Of a DNA stretch of 64,000 bases, positions 52,519 through 61,665 are shown in pieces. The notes under the pieces were generated by a model. That model was not told where the DNA came from. It worked only from the letters and a program-made list of their open reading frames with translations, and did no database searches. Numbering within the stretch: the first letter of the stretch is position 1; each line of letters begins with the position of its first letter. The DNA is from Shimia sp047124445 (GTDB taxonomy: Bacteria > Pseudomonadota > Alphaproteobacteria > Rhodobacterales > Rhodobacteraceae). The translations under genes and the position numbers were made by a program. The DNA lies in assembly GCF_047124445.1 (NCBI RefSeq), contig NZ_CP138921.1, positions 3,596,001 to 3,660,000 on the forward strand. The letters are read 5' to 3'.

Positions 52519-53201
52519 ACCGTTTTATCCCTGCAATCGCCGCTGCGGCTGTCGCCGTTGCTGGTGGGGCTTACTGGCTGACCAACACGCAAACGTCCGC
52601 AACTGAGACGGCGTTTAGCCTGCCGGAAATCACCAACATTCAAACGGTGTCTTCTGAAGGCGCGGCCAACGAGCACGGCATTGTCGAAATGGTCATGGGC
52701 TCTGAAGACGCGCCAATCACCATCATTGAGTATGCGTCCTTTACTTGCCCGCATTGCGCGAGCTTCCATGAGAACGTGCTGGAGCCTCTGAAGGCAGATT
52801 ATGTCGACACTGGCAAAGTGAAATTCGTGTTCCGCGACGTGTATTTTGACCGCTACGGCCTCTGGGCTTCCATGGTGGCGCGCTGCGGTGGTCAGGAGAA
52901 ATTCTTCGGCATGACCGACATTCTGATGAAAACCCAGAAAGACTGGACCCGCGCCGGTGATCCTGTGGCGATTTCTGACAGCCTGCGCAAAACCGGCCGT
53001 CTGGCAGGTCTGGAAGACGATCAGCTTCAAGCCTGCCTGCAGGACGAAGACAAAGCCAAAGCGCTGGTGGCCTGGTTCCAGGAAAACGCTGCGGCCGATG
53101 ACGTGAACTCCACGCCAACGCTGATCATCGACGGCGAGAAGCACTCCAACATGAGCTACAAAGATCTGAAAGAGATCCTCGACGGCAAGCTCGGCGGCTA
53201 A
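52515..53201 (+). CDS. DsbA-family periplasmic thiol-disulphide oxidoreductase
   Basis: The 228-residue protein has an N-terminal hydrophobic signal/anchor (FIPAIAAAAVAVAGGAYW) and the DsbA-type active site Cys78-Pro-His-Cys81 in SFTCPHCASFHE. STPTLIIDGEKHSNMSYKDL supplies the cis-proline side of the thioredoxin fold. It should exchange disulphides in exported proteins. The ATG overlaps the DUF721 stop. A hairpin follows the stop and is shared with the convergent lpxK gene. Confidence 0.92.
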   Translation: MNRFIPAIAAAAVAVAGGAYWLTNTQTSATETAFSLPEITNIQTVSSEGAANEHGIVEMVMGSEDAPITIIEYASFTCPHCASFHENVLEPLKADYVDTGKVKFVFRDVYFDRYGLWASMVARCGGQEKFFGMTDILMKTQKDWTRAGDPVAISDSLRKTGRLAGLEDDQLQACLQDEDKAKALVAWFQENAAADDVNSTPTLIIDGEKHSNMSYKDLKEILDGKLGG

Positions 53202-53214
53202 GCTATATCCATTT

Positions 53215-53241
53215 GACCGGGCGGATTACTCCTGCCCGGTC
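53215..53241. terminator. Shared hairpin between the DsbA-like gene and lpxK
   Basis: GACCGGGC (53215-53222) and GCCCGGTC (53234-53241) form a perfect 8-bp stem over an 11-nt loop. It lies 14 bp after the DsbA-like stop and overlaps the lpxK stop codon. There is no T-run on either strand, so it may act as a weak bidirectional terminator. Confidence 0.5.
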
Positions 53242-54230
53242 ACCCCGATGCGCGCCAAAAGCGCATCAATCGGCGCCCAATCCTGCAACTCCAATCGCAC
53301 CGGCAAAGTCAGCACCTGTGGCCGCACTTCCAAGGGCAGGCGCACGGCATCTTTTTCGGTTGTGACCAACTGCGCGCCCATCTTTTGGGATTCCGCATAA
53401 AGTCGCGAGAGCATGGCAGGTGGCAACGCCTGATGATCCGCTAACGCCTCTGTGTGCATCAACGTGGCGCCGAGGCTGCGCAGGGTCTCAAAGAATTTCT
53501 CCGGATGGCCAATACCGGCGAAGGCAAAAAACGGGGTTTCGGTCCAATCCATGCCGGTTTGCAGCGGCACCAATGCGCCTTTGGCGTGGGGCAGGCTCAC
53601 CTGTGTGCCCCAAGTCTCTGCAAACCTGGCCTGTGCGGCATCATTTCCAATCGATAAAACCACGTCGCCTCGCGCCATGCCAACCGCCACCGGTTCACGC
53701 AAGGGGCCTGCCGGAATGCAGCGCCCGTTGCCAAAACCACGATGTGCGTCCACGACAATCACGCTGGCGTCTTTTTGCACGGAGGCGTTCTGAAAGCCGT
53801 CGTCCAGCAGGATCACATCAGCCCCAGCGGCCTCTGCTGCCCGCACGCCCTCGGCGCGGTCCTTGGAGACCCAAGTGGGGGCAAAGGCCGCCAGCAAAAG
53901 CGGCTCATCCCCGGTTTCTTCCGCCTTGTGCGTGCGTTCGTTGACCTGCACAGGGCCTTCAAGCGTGCCGCCGTAGCCTCGGGATACCACATGCGGGGTC
54001 TTTCCCATGCCGATCAGCCGTTGCGCCAAAGCGATGGTGGTGGGCGTCTTGCCTGTCCCACCCGCATTGATATTGCCGACACAAATCACTGGCACGGAGG
54101 CTTTGTAACCATCCGATTTGCTAACGCGCGATTGGGTGGCCTTGGCGTAAATCCCACCCAAGGGGGCCAAAAGCCGGGTTTGCCAGCCGGGGCGGCTGGG
54201 GGTGTTGGACCAGAACAGTGGCTCCCTCAT
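53226..54230 (-). CDS. lpxK: Tetraacyldisaccharide 4'-kinase LpxK
   Basis: The 334-residue protein has VICVGNINAGGTGKTPTTIA (Walker-type P-loop near residue 56), SRGYGG and VILLDDGFQNASV, all conserved in LpxK. It phosphorylates the 4' position of the lipid A disaccharide at the inner membrane. Its ATG overlaps the waaA stop by 4 bp, so lipid A phosphorylation and Kdo transfer are coupled. The 3' end overlaps the shared hairpin. Confidence 0.95.
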   Translation of the reverse strand: MREPLFWSNTPSRPGWQTRLLAPLGGIYAKATQSRVSKSDGYKASVPVICVGNINAGGTGKTPTTIALAQRLIGMGKTPHVVSRGYGGTLEGPVQVNERTHKAEETGDEPLLLAAFAPTWVSKDRAEGVRAAEAAGADVILLDDGFQNASVQKDASVIVVDAHRGFGNGRCIPAGPLREPVAVGMARGDVVLSIGNDAAQARFAETWGTQVSLPHAKGALVPLQTGMDWTETPFFAFAGIGHPEKFFETLRSLGATLMHTEALADHQALPPAMLSRLYAESQKMGAQLVTTEKDAVRLPLEVRPQVLTLPVRLELQDWAPIDALLARIGVTGQE

Positions 54231-55444
54231 GCAGGCTCCTCCTGCGTGTCCATCAACATATGGGCATGTTCGAGCACTTTGTCTGACACCGCCGCGCTGT
54301 CCGATACGACCTGCCAGCCCGCATGGGCCATGGCGGCCACCTGATCCGGCGCAGCCAAAAACATCAAGGCGGCGGTCAAACTGTCGGCGTCTTTTACAAT
54401 GCGCGCGGCACCGACATTGGCCAGCCGCGTATAGCTGCCCAGATAGCGCCGCACCGATGGCCCATAGAGAATCGCGCTACCCAGAGCCGCAGGCTCCAGT
54501 GGATCGCGCCCTCCGGCACCGGCGATCAACGAACTGCCCACAAAGCTGATCGGCGCAATGCGATACCACAAGCCCAACTCGTCGGGTGTTTCGGCAAACA
54601 AAACCTGCGTGTTTTCTTCGGGAAAATCGCCATTGTCCCAGTCTGCCACCCGCCAGCCACCTGCCGCGATGGTCTCGCGCATACTCTGCGCATTAGCCGG
54701 GTTGTCCGGCACCACCACCAGCAACATCCGGAACGACAGTCGCAAAACTGCACGATAGGCGTTGAGCACGGTTTCCAGCTCTTCCGGCTGCAATCGCGCC
54801 GCCAACCAGACCGGCCGTCCCGCCAAACAGCCGCGCAGCTCGTCCAGATCGCTCTCGCGTACAGGCAAGGCCGGGGCTTCTTCCATCAAGGTGCCGCTGA
54901 TCTCGACCTTGGAGCTGTCGCCGAGCAGCTTGCGTAGGCGAATGGCGGTGGCCTTGTCCTGGGCAAAAACCGTGTTGAACCGGGACAAGGTTCCACGAAT
55001 AGGTTCCGGCCCCCAGCGCCGTTTCTGATCCAGCTTGGGGCGATGCACTTCGAGCATCATCGAGGGGATGTCGCGTGTGCGCACCGCATCAATCAGCGCG
55101 GGGCGAAGGCTGGAGCCGAGCCAGATCATGATTTCCGGCTGCCAATGCGCCAGAAACACGGCGATGTCCGCAGGGCTTTCCGAGGGGCAGGGTTGCCAGA
55201 TCACACCTTCGGGCAGCGTCTGGGTCAGAGGCACGTCATGAGGGGTGGTCAACAGCACCCGCGCATTTGTACGCTGCGCTGCCAGTCTCAGGCCCAGTTT
55301 GGCCAGGGTACGCGCGCGTGTGGGATCGGTGCTGTGAAGCCAGATGACCGCGCCTTTGGGGCGCGGACAGTCAATTGCGGCCAGCCTTGGGGGCTGGCGG
55401 CGCGCAAACGCAAGATACGCCGCAAGGCCAAGCGAGCGCGCCAT
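54227..55444 (-). CDS. waaA: 3-deoxy-D-manno-octulosonic acid (Kdo) transferase WaaA/KdtA
   Basis: The 405-residue protein has a GT30-like two-domain arrangement, ending with a GAGGRDPLEPAALGSAILYG donor-binding segment (the GxNxxEPA equivalent) and SYTRLANVGAARIV. It adds Kdo to lipid A. Unusually, the N-terminal SxGE motif carrying the catalytic glutamate is replaced by LHSTDPTRA near residue 36-44. That could mean a shifted catalytic residue or altered activity. It starts between the DUF4170 gene and lpxK on one transcript. Confidence 0.85.
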   Translation of the reverse strand: MARSLGLAAYLAFARRQPPRLAAIDCPRPKGAVIWLHSTDPTRARTLAKLGLRLAAQRTNARVLLTTPHDVPLTQTLPEGVIWQPCPSESPADIAVFLAHWQPEIMIWLGSSLRPALIDAVRTRDIPSMMLEVHRPKLDQKRRWGPEPIRGTLSRFNTVFAQDKATAIRLRKLLGDSSKVEISGTLMEEAPALPVRESDLDELRGCLAGRPVWLAARLQPEELETVLNAYRAVLRLSFRMLLVVVPDNPANAQSMRETIAAGGWRVADWDNGDFPEENTQVLFAETPDELGLWYRIAPISFVGSSLIAGAGGRDPLEPAALGSAILYGPSVRRYLGSYTRLANVGAARIVKDADSLTAALMFLAAPDQVAAMAHAGWQVVSDSAAVSDKVLEHAHMLMDTQEEPA

Positions 55445-55453
55445 CCGGAAATC

Positions 55454-55696
55454 TTACCCGAGTTCTTCAGTGGAGGAGGCCGCAGCCTGCTCGTCCCGCA
55501 GACGGTGCAGATGCGCAATGAAGTAGCGCATGTGGGCGTTGTCCACGGTCTTTTGCGCTTCGGCTTTCCACGCGTCATAGGCGCTTTCGTAGTTCGGGAA
55601 GATGCCAACCACATGGATGTCATCCACATCTTTGAAGGCGGTTTTCGTCGGGTCGATCAGCTCGCCACCAAAGACGAGGTGCAGTCGTTGTGCCAT
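55454..55696 (-). CDS. DUF4170 small conserved protein
   Basis: The 80-residue protein (VFGGELIDPTKTAFKDVDDI, YFIAHLHRLRDE) matches DUF4170, a small domain found next to Kdo-transferase/lipid A genes in Rhodobacterales. Function is not known. Its stop lies 9 bp before the waaA start and it is first in the DUF4170-waaA-lpxK transcript. Confidence 0.88.
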   Translation of the reverse strand: MAQRLHLVFGGELIDPTKTAFKDVDDIHVVGIFPNYESAYDAWKAEAQKTVDNAHMRYFIAHLHRLRDEQAAASSTEELG

Positions 55697-55859
55697 TTGT
55701 GGGCCACTCCTGTGAGGTGCTGAATTGGCCGCAACCTACGGCGCTTGGGCCAAAGCCTCAAGGGGAGGAACGCGCCCCTTGGCGCAAGTTTGACAGGAAT
55801 TGCCCCCATTGCGCCGTGTCGCATGGCTTTGAGCTGCGCTTTTTGCTAGAGCGCGCGGC

Positions 55860-56600
55860 ATGAAACCTTTTTTGATCCTGCAATTGCGCCCCGAAACCGT
55901 TGCCTCAGATGCGGAGTTCCGCGCCTTTCTCGAGAAAGGCGGGCTTGCGTCAAACGAGGTGCACCGCGTGTCGCTGGATCAGGAAAGTTTGCCAGCGGAT
56001 CTGGATTTGCACAGCTATTCCGGCGTGATTGTTGGCGGCGGTCCCGGGTGTGTCAGCGATTGCCCGACCAGCCGCGATCCACTTGAAGCCAAAATGGAAG
56101 CGCAGGTAATGTCGCTCTTGCCGCAAATTGTTGGCGAGGACATTCCGTTCCTCGGCTGCTGTCTGGGCATTGGCGTTTTGGGTCATCATCTGGCGCAGGC
56201 GGTTTCTAAAGACCGCTACGGGGAAGAAGCCGGGATTGCGCGTTGCTCCCTGACGCCGGATGGGCAAAACGACCCGCTGCTCGAGGAGGTGCCGCAGGAA
56301 TTTGACGCCTTTGTTGGCCATAAGGAGGCCCTGCAACTTCTGCCGGAAGGCTGCACCCATCTGGTGCAATCGCCGTTTTGCCCATTCCAAATGATCCGCT
56401 ATCGCCAAAACGTCTATGCCACACAGTTTCACCCCGAAGCGGATGGTGCCGAATTTGCCAACCGGCTCAATATGTATCGGGACAAAGGCTACTTCCCGCC
56501 AGAAGAAGTGGATCGTTTGATGGCCTTATGTCGCGCGGCAGATGCCTCGGCCCCACCCAGGATTGTTGCCAACTTTGTGCGCCGCTACCGGGCGGCGTGA
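55860..56600 (+). CDS. Class I glutamine amidotransferase (GMP-synthase-like)
   Basis: The 246-residue protein has the class I nucleophile elbow FLGCCLGIGVLGHHL (Cys near residue 99) and ATQFHPEADG with the catalytic His and Glu. It resembles stand-alone GuaA-type amidotransferase proteins, whose substrate is often unknown. It hydrolyses glutamine to supply ammonia or hydrolyses a gamma-glutamyl bond. Its 3' end overlaps the convergent cysQ gene by 16 bp. Confidence 0.88.
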   Translation: MKPFLILQLRPETVASDAEFRAFLEKGGLASNEVHRVSLDQESLPADLDLHSYSGVIVGGGPGCVSDCPTSRDPLEAKMEAQVMSLLPQIVGEDIPFLGCCLGIGVLGHHLAQAVSKDRYGEEAGIARCSLTPDGQNDPLLEEVPQEFDAFVGHKEALQLLPEGCTHLVQSPFCPFQMIRYRQNVYATQFHPEADGAEFANRLNMYRDKGYFPPEEVDRLMALCRAADASAPPRIVANFVRRYRAA

Positions 56601-57376
56601 GCTGGCGCCAGCGCCGCACAAATCTGATCTTTTAACGGTTTGGGCGCGGCAATCACACCGGCCAAGCGCGGATCGGGATTGTTGAACCGCAGCGGCGCGC
56701 CATTGCGGTCTGCTGTCGCCGCGCCCGCCTCGCGGATGATCAGATCGCCTGCGGCCACATCCCACTCCCAGGTCGGGCGCAGCGTAACCATGGCGTCAAA
56801 ACGGCCCTCCGCCACCAGCGCAGTGCGATAGGCCAGCGACGGCCGATAGCCACGGTCAAATGCGGGGGGAGTGCCTTGCCAATGGGACGCGTCCATCACC
56901 GGGCGAGCCACCAGCACTTTGGCCCCCGTCATGTCAGAGCGCGCGCCAGAGGTGATTGGCGCGCCATTCAAAAACGCACCCTGACCTTGCGCTGCGCTAT
57001 AAAGCTTGTCCCGGCGCGGTAGGAACACAACGGCTGCTGTGACAACTCCACGCTCGGCAATGGCCAACGCATGGGCCCAGGTGTCGGAGCCTTCGATAAA
57101 ACTGCGGGTGCCATCAATCGGATCAACAATGAAGGTTTTCTCCGCGTGGATGCGGTCGCCTTCGTCCAAAGACTCCTCGCTCAGCCAGCCATAATCTGGC
57201 CGTGCGGACCGCAGCGTGTCTTCCAGCATCTCATTGACCGCAAGGTCGGCCTCGGTAACAGGTCCCGCCCCTTCCGGCTTGTGCCACGCCTTCGCGTCCG
57301 GCCCGCTAAAGCGGGTGGCAATCTCGCCCGCCCGCTGTGCCGCCGTGATCAGCAGATCGAGATCAGTTTCCGGCAA
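56585..57376 (-). CDS. cysQ: Inositol-monophosphatase-family phosphatase, CysQ-like
   Basis: The 263-residue protein shows the Mg2+-phosphatase motifs DPIDGTRSFIEG (near residue 85) and WEWDVAAGD (near residue 205), as in 3'(2'),5'-bisphosphate nucleotidase CysQ, which clears PAP during sulphate assimilation. An inositol/histidinol-phosphatase role is possible from the motif alone. It overlaps the pmbA stop by 14 bp in a two-gene operon, as in other Alphaproteobacteria. Confidence 0.88.
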   Translation of the reverse strand: MPETDLDLLITAAQRAGEIATRFSGPDAKAWHKPEGAGPVTEADLAVNEMLEDTLRSARPDYGWLSEESLDEGDRIHAEKTFIVDPIDGTRSFIEGSDTWAHALAIAERGVVTAAVVFLPRRDKLYSAAQGQGAFLNGAPITSGARSDMTGAKVLVARPVMDASHWQGTPPAFDRGYRPSLAYRTALVAEGRFDAMVTLRPTWEWDVAAGDLIIREAGAATADRNGAPLRFNNPDPRLAGVIAAPKPLKDQICAALAPAHAAR

Positions 57377-58709
57377 GGGTCATCCCCGGAATGAGCAGCG
57401 ATGGCACGACCCGCGACAGATAGGTGCGGGCATCATTGGCAGGCACAATCGACATCATCATGTCGTGCAGGTTTCCTGCGATGGTGCATTCGTTCACCGG
57501 ATAGGCAATCTCTCCGTTCTCGATCCAGAACCCGGCTGCGCCACGGGAATAGTCGCCGGTTGTCGGGTTGATGGTGGAGCCAATCAGCGATGTGACCAAA
57601 AGCCCGGTGCCCATATCTTTGAGCAGATCATCGCGACTCTTATCCCCTTGTGTCTGCGATACGTTCCAGCTGCTCGGGGATGGCGGCGAAGAAATCCCAC
57701 GGCCGGCATTGCCGGTGGAGGCCATGCCCAGCTTGCGTGCGGTGGCCAGATCCAGCGTCCAGCCGGTCAACACCCCGTTGTCGATGATCGCACGGCGCTG
57801 AGTGGGCAGGCCTTCCGCATCAAACGGACGTGAGCCGGACACGCGTGGACGTTTTGGGTCTTCGATCAGCGACAGTCCCTCCGGCAGTACCTGCTGCCCC
57901 AGCTTCTCCCGCAACCAGGAAGAGCCGCGCGCCACCATGCCGCCATTGGCGGCGGCGAGTACATGACCAATCAGCGACGACGAAATACGTTCATCAAACA
58001 GCACCGGAAAGCTGCCGGTCTGCGGCTTGCGGGCGTTCAGCCGTTCCACCGCGCGTTGCCCTGCGGAAGTGCCAATCTCGGTTGGATCGCGCAAGTCGCT
58101 TTGGAAAATCCTGGAGTCGCCATCATAGTCGCGCTCCATGGCCTCGCCTTCACCCGCAATGGCGGTGGCGTAGATGCCACGGCTGCTGCGGGCATAGCCG
58201 GCGGCAAATCCGTTGGTGGCGGCCAAAAACACTTCGCTGCTGCTGTAGCCGCCGGTCGCCGATTGCACCTGCGTCACACCCTCAACCGCCATGGCGGCGG
58301 CCTCTGCGGCAATCGCATCCGCTTGCAGACTGGCGGCGGCAGGCTCGTCCGTTGGGTCGTTGAGTTCCAAAGCCGCAATATCCAGATCCTGCGCCAGTTG
58401 GTCTGCATCAGCCAAACCCACATAGGGGTCTTCAGGCGCTTCTTTTGCCATCGCCACAGCCCGTTCTGCCATGACGGCGATGCTTTCCGCACGGGTGTCA
58501 GAGATCGAGACATTGGCCTGTCGTTGACCAATCAGCACACGCAACCCCAGATCGACACCTTCGGAGCGCTCCGCCTGCTCCAGCTTGCCTTCGCGCACAT
58601 CAATCGACACGGACGTGCCGCGCATCACCATCGCATCTGCCGCTTCGGCCCCAGCCGCCTTGGCCGCGTCCAACATGATCTCTGCTAGCTGCTCTGGAGT
58701 CTGCGCCAT
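57363..58709 (-). CDS. pmbA: PmbA/TldD-family metalloprotease
   Basis: The 448-residue protein fits PmbA/TldE: an N-terminal LAEIMLDAAKAAGAEAADA, then KLEQAERSEGVDLGLRVLIG and a C-terminal region with WLREKLGQQVLPEGLSLIED and FWIENGEIAYPVNE. TldD/PmbA proteins process peptides such as microcins and help degrade CcdA in E. coli. The zinc HExxxH is in the TldD partner, not PmbA, and none is seen here. The ATG at 58707-58709 follows GAGG; earlier in-frame starts are not supported. Confidence 0.92.
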   Translation of the reverse strand: MAQTPEQLAEIMLDAAKAAGAEAADAMVMRGTSVSIDVREGKLEQAERSEGVDLGLRVLIGQRQANVSISDTRAESIAVMAERAVAMAKEAPEDPYVGLADADQLAQDLDIAALELNDPTDEPAAASLQADAIAAEAAAMAVEGVTQVQSATGGYSSSEVFLAATNGFAAGYARSSRGIYATAIAGEGEAMERDYDGDSRIFQSDLRDPTEIGTSAGQRAVERLNARKPQTGSFPVLFDERISSSLIGHVLAAANGGMVARGSSWLREKLGQQVLPEGLSLIEDPKRPRVSGSRPFDAEGLPTQRRAIIDNGVLTGWTLDLATARKLGMASTGNAGRGISSPPSPSSWNVSQTQGDKSRDDLLKDMGTGLLVTSLIGSTINPTTGDYSRGAAGFWIENGEIAYPVNECTIAGNLHDMMMSIVPANDARTYLSRVVPSLLIPGMTLAGN

Positions 58710-58777
58710 AAAGTGCCTCGTGTTTGGTTTCGTGACAGGTAGTCGGCCCACGCCCAAGGCGCAAGCCTGCTGACCGA

Positions 58778-59539
58778 TTAGCGCCGCTGCAACACCTGGA
58801 AGGCGGCTGAGGCCATCCAACCCGCCGCAATCGCAATAGCCAATGACATCAAACCGTAAAGCAGCGGTTGATTGCGGGACATGTCAAACAGCCAGCGTTC
58901 CAGCCCGACCTTGTTCACGTTGATCACGGTCTCATAGTTCGAAATCACTTTGCCGCCGCGCGTCAGGAAAATCCGCGTGGGATAATCCCCTTCGGTGAGG
59001 TTTGCCGGCATCTTGATCGAGGTGCGGAACAGGGTTTGCTCATCCACCGACACCGAGTTTTCGAGCACCTGATAGGCACCCTCGTTAGTGCGGATGCGGA
59101 TCACCGCTTCACTGAAACTCTGCGCATCCTCGATGCCCATTGGCGCGCCAACCGAGCGGATCGCACGCGGGATCGACACGCTGTGGCGTTGGTCTTCCAC
59201 GTTGGACATGGCTTCATTGAAGGGGGCAGAGGTGGCCACCGCGTAAAAGCTTGGCGCGTGGTCAATCTCCACCGCGTCGGTGTTCACCCAAATGCCAAAT
59301 TTGCGCTCCTTGCGCCGCACGGTCAGCGGGCCACTGGGGCCGGACACGGCAATCACCACCTCAAGCGGCGGGTCTTGCAAGATCGGGCTTTCGCGTTTGA
59401 CTGCGCCAAACAACAGGATTTCGGAACCATCAAAGTCGGCGGTGATGGCCACCTGATCTTGGCTCAGACCCAGCACAACTTCTTCGGCGAGAACCGGCGT
59501 TGCAATCATCAGCAACAGAGACAGCAGCATTCGTTTCAT
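58778..59539 (-). CDS. TIGR02186-family exported protein
   Basis: The 253-residue protein has a signal peptide (MKRMLLSLLLMIATPVLAEE), two beta-rich stretches (VAISGDFDGSEILLFGAVKR-like, PTRIFLTRGGKVISNYET) and a C-terminal membrane anchor (GLMSLAIAIAAGWMASAAF). TIGR02186 proteins sit beside a TSUP permease in many Alphaproteobacteria and may act as its periplasmic partner; the function is not established. It starts 2 bp after the TSUP stop. Confidence 0.85.
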   Translation of the reverse strand: MKRMLLSLLLMIATPVLAEEVVLGLSQDQVAITADFDGSEILLFGAVKRESPILQDPPLEVVIAVSGPSGPLTVRRKERKFGIWVNTDAVEIDHAPSFYAVATSAPFNEAMSNVEDQRHSVSIPRAIRSVGAPMGIEDAQSFSEAVIRIRTNEGAYQVLENSVSVDEQTLFRTSIKMPANLTEGDYPTRIFLTRGGKVISNYETVINVNKVGLERWLFDMSRNQPLLYGLMSLAIAIAAGWMASAAFQVLQRR

Positions 59540-59541
59540 GC

Positions 59542-60459
59542 TTAATGCCCTCCCGCCGCGCCGATGGAGAACAATTCGCTGGGCTCCAGCAACAGGTCCA
59601 GCGCCAGTTTGGCACAAACCATGATCACCAAAAGCGCCAGCAAAATCCGCAGTTGCTCGGCTTTCAGGTACGTCCCCAGCCGCGTGCCAATTTGTGCGCC
59701 AATCACGCCACCAACAAGCAGCAGGACCGCCAGCGCGATGTCCACCGTGTAGTTGGTGGTCGCGTGCAACAGGGTGGTGAAACCGGTCACAAAGATGATC
59801 TGAAACAGCGAGGTGCCGACAACCACTTTGGTTGGCATGCCGAGCAAGTAGATCATCGCAGGCACCATGATGAAGCCGCCGCCGACCCCCATGATGGCCG
59901 AGAGGATGCCCACGAGAACTCCCACCATCAACGGCGGGATCACGGAGATATAGAGGCCGGACACACGGAACCGCATCTTGAGCGGCAGGCCGTGCACCCA
60001 GTTGTGCTTTTTGCGTTTGGGAGGGCCTGCGTTTTTACGCGATTTGCGGATGGCGTTCAGGCTCTCGATGAACATCAATGAGCCAATCACACCTAGGAAA
60101 ACAACGTAGCAAAGCCGCACCAACAGGTCGACTTGGCCTTGGGATTTCAAATAGTTGAAGATCACCACACCCAGTGCAGCGCCTATGAGTCCGCCGGACA
60201 GCAGCACCGTGCCCATCTTCAAATCGACAGTCTTGCGCCTGAGATGCGCCAACACGCCACTAAAGGACGAGGCCACAATCTGGTTGGCCTCGGTGGCGAC
60301 GGCCACGGCGGGCGGAATCCCGATAAAAAACAGCAGCGGCGTCATCAAAAAACCGCCGCCAACCCCGAACATGCCGGACAAGATCCCAACCATGCCGCCC
60401 AACCCGAGCAGCAAAAAGGCGTTTACGGAGACTTCGGCGATGGGGAGGTAGATCTGCAT
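59542..60459 (-). CDS. TSUP (TauE/SafE)-family permease
   Basis: The 305-residue protein has about eight membrane helices and the TSUP signature near the start (GMVGILSGMFGVGGGFLMTP) with an equivalent repeat at GILSAIMGVGGGFIMVPAMI, reflecting its internal duplication. TSUP proteins export sulphite or sulphoacetate, or move related anions. It is first of a two-gene transcript with the TIGR02186 protein, and read opposite to nothing nearby, so it is likely an independent unit. Confidence 0.9.
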   Translation of the reverse strand: MQIYLPIAEVSVNAFLLLGLGGMVGILSGMFGVGGGFLMTPLLFFIGIPPAVAVATEANQIVASSFSGVLAHLRRKTVDLKMGTVLLSGGLIGAALGVVIFNYLKSQGQVDLLVRLCYVVFLGVIGSLMFIESLNAIRKSRKNAGPPKRKKHNWVHGLPLKMRFRVSGLYISVIPPLMVGVLVGILSAIMGVGGGFIMVPAMIYLLGMPTKVVVGTSLFQIIFVTGFTTLLHATTNYTVDIALAVLLLVGGVIGAQIGTRLGTYLKAEQLRILLALLVIMVCAKLALDLLLEPSELFSIGAAGGH

Positions 60460-60594
60460 ATTTTTTGATAGCGCCAGTGGGGCCGCAAAAGCAACCTGTC
60501 TGGACCGCTAAATCACTGACAGGCCAGATCAATGCCCGCAAACTGGACTTATTCAGGTCTGGGTTGTGGCCTGTGATGCGCTGAGAGGCGTCCG

Positions 60595-60632
60595 ATAAAA
60601 GAAAACCCCGCCAACATTGCTGCGGCGGGGCT
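60595..60632 (-). terminator. Rho-independent terminator after the BMP-type permease genes
   Basis: On the minus strand GCCCCGCC (stem, 60624-60631) pairs with GGCGGGG (60606-60612) and is followed by TTTTC TTTT. It ends the ABC transporter transcript 23-60 bp after its last stop. Confidence 0.8.
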
Positions 60633-60654
60633 TTGCGTGTGTATGCGCCGGGTC

Positions 60655-61665
60655 TTAGCGCTCTTTGATGTAAGGCTCCGCGCTGGCTTTTGGCGGGATC
60701 GCTTTGCCCACGAAGCCCGCGAGGATCACTACGGTCAGGATGTAGGGCAGGGCGCCCAGCAGCTGAACCTGAACCTTGATGCCAGAGACGTTCTCGATGA
60801 TGTCAGGACGCAGTTCCAGCGCTTGGAACAGACCAAACAGCAGACAGGCCCAGAGCGCATAAACCGGACGCCATTTTGCAAAGATCAGCGCGGCCAGCGC
60901 GATGAACCCACGGCCGGCAGTCATGTCTTTCACAAAGCCAGCTTGCAAAGCAGAGGACAGGTAAGCGCCGGCAACACCGCAGAGCACGCCACAGATCAGC
61001 ACCGCCGCATAGCGCAGCCAGACCACGGACACACCTGCCGTGTCCACTGCAGCCGGGTTTTCCCCAACGGCACGCAGGCGCAGACCAAAGCGGGTGCGGA
61101 ACAACAGCCACCATGTGAGCGGCACGGTCAGCAACGCCAGATACACCAGCGAGGAGTGACCAGAGATCAATTCCGAATAGAACTGCTGCAACGGACCTGC
61201 TTCAGCGATCATCTGGCTCAGCGGCTTGCCCGCTGCCTCGGCGTCCTTCGGGCCTATCGCAAACGGCAGTTCAATTGGATTGAAGCGCGCATCGCCTTCC
61301 AGCGGTGGCGTGCGGCCACCCTGACGGAACCAGCTTTGCGCCACCAGAACGGTCATGCCCGCCGCGAGGAAGTTGATCGCCACACCGGAGATCAACTGGT
61401 TGCCGCGGAACGTCACCGACGCCAGCCCGTGGATCACCGCCAACGCCACAGAGGCGCCCACACCGGCAAGCAAGCCAACCCAGGCACTGCCCGAGTAGAA
61501 GGCCACAGCGGCAGAGAAAAACGCCGCTGCCAGCATCTTGCCCTCAAGGCCAATGTCGACCACGCCGGAACGTTCCGAATACAAACCAGCCAAACAGGCC
61601 AGCAGAAGCGGCGTTGCCAGACGCACAGAGGTGTCCAGCACCTGAAGTAGGGTCAGAAAATCCAT
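60655..61665 (-). CDS. BMP-type (nucleoside) ABC transporter permease, second
   Basis: The 336-residue protein has about eight to nine membrane helices and GLEGKMLAAAFFSAAVAFYSG / GRGFIALAALIFAKWRPVYA, typical of the YufQ/NupQ permease of BMP-family importers (nucleosides or purine-like substrates). Its ATG overlaps the stop of the other permease by 1 bp (TGATG). It is the last gene before a strong terminator. Confidence 0.9.
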   Translation of the reverse strand: MDFLTLLQVLDTSVRLATPLLLACLAGLYSERSGVVDIGLEGKMLAAAFFSAAVAFYSGSAWVGLLAGVGASVALAVIHGLASVTFRGNQLISGVAINFLAAGMTVLVAQSWFRQGGRTPPLEGDARFNPIELPFAIGPKDAEAAGKPLSQMIAEAGPLQQFYSELISGHSSLVYLALLTVPLTWWLLFRTRFGLRLRAVGENPAAVDTAGVSVVWLRYAAVLICGVLCGVAGAYLSSALQAGFVKDMTAGRGFIALAALIFAKWRPVYALWACLLFGLFQALELRPDIIENVSGIKVQVQLLGALPYILTVVILAGFVGKAIPPKASAEPYIKER

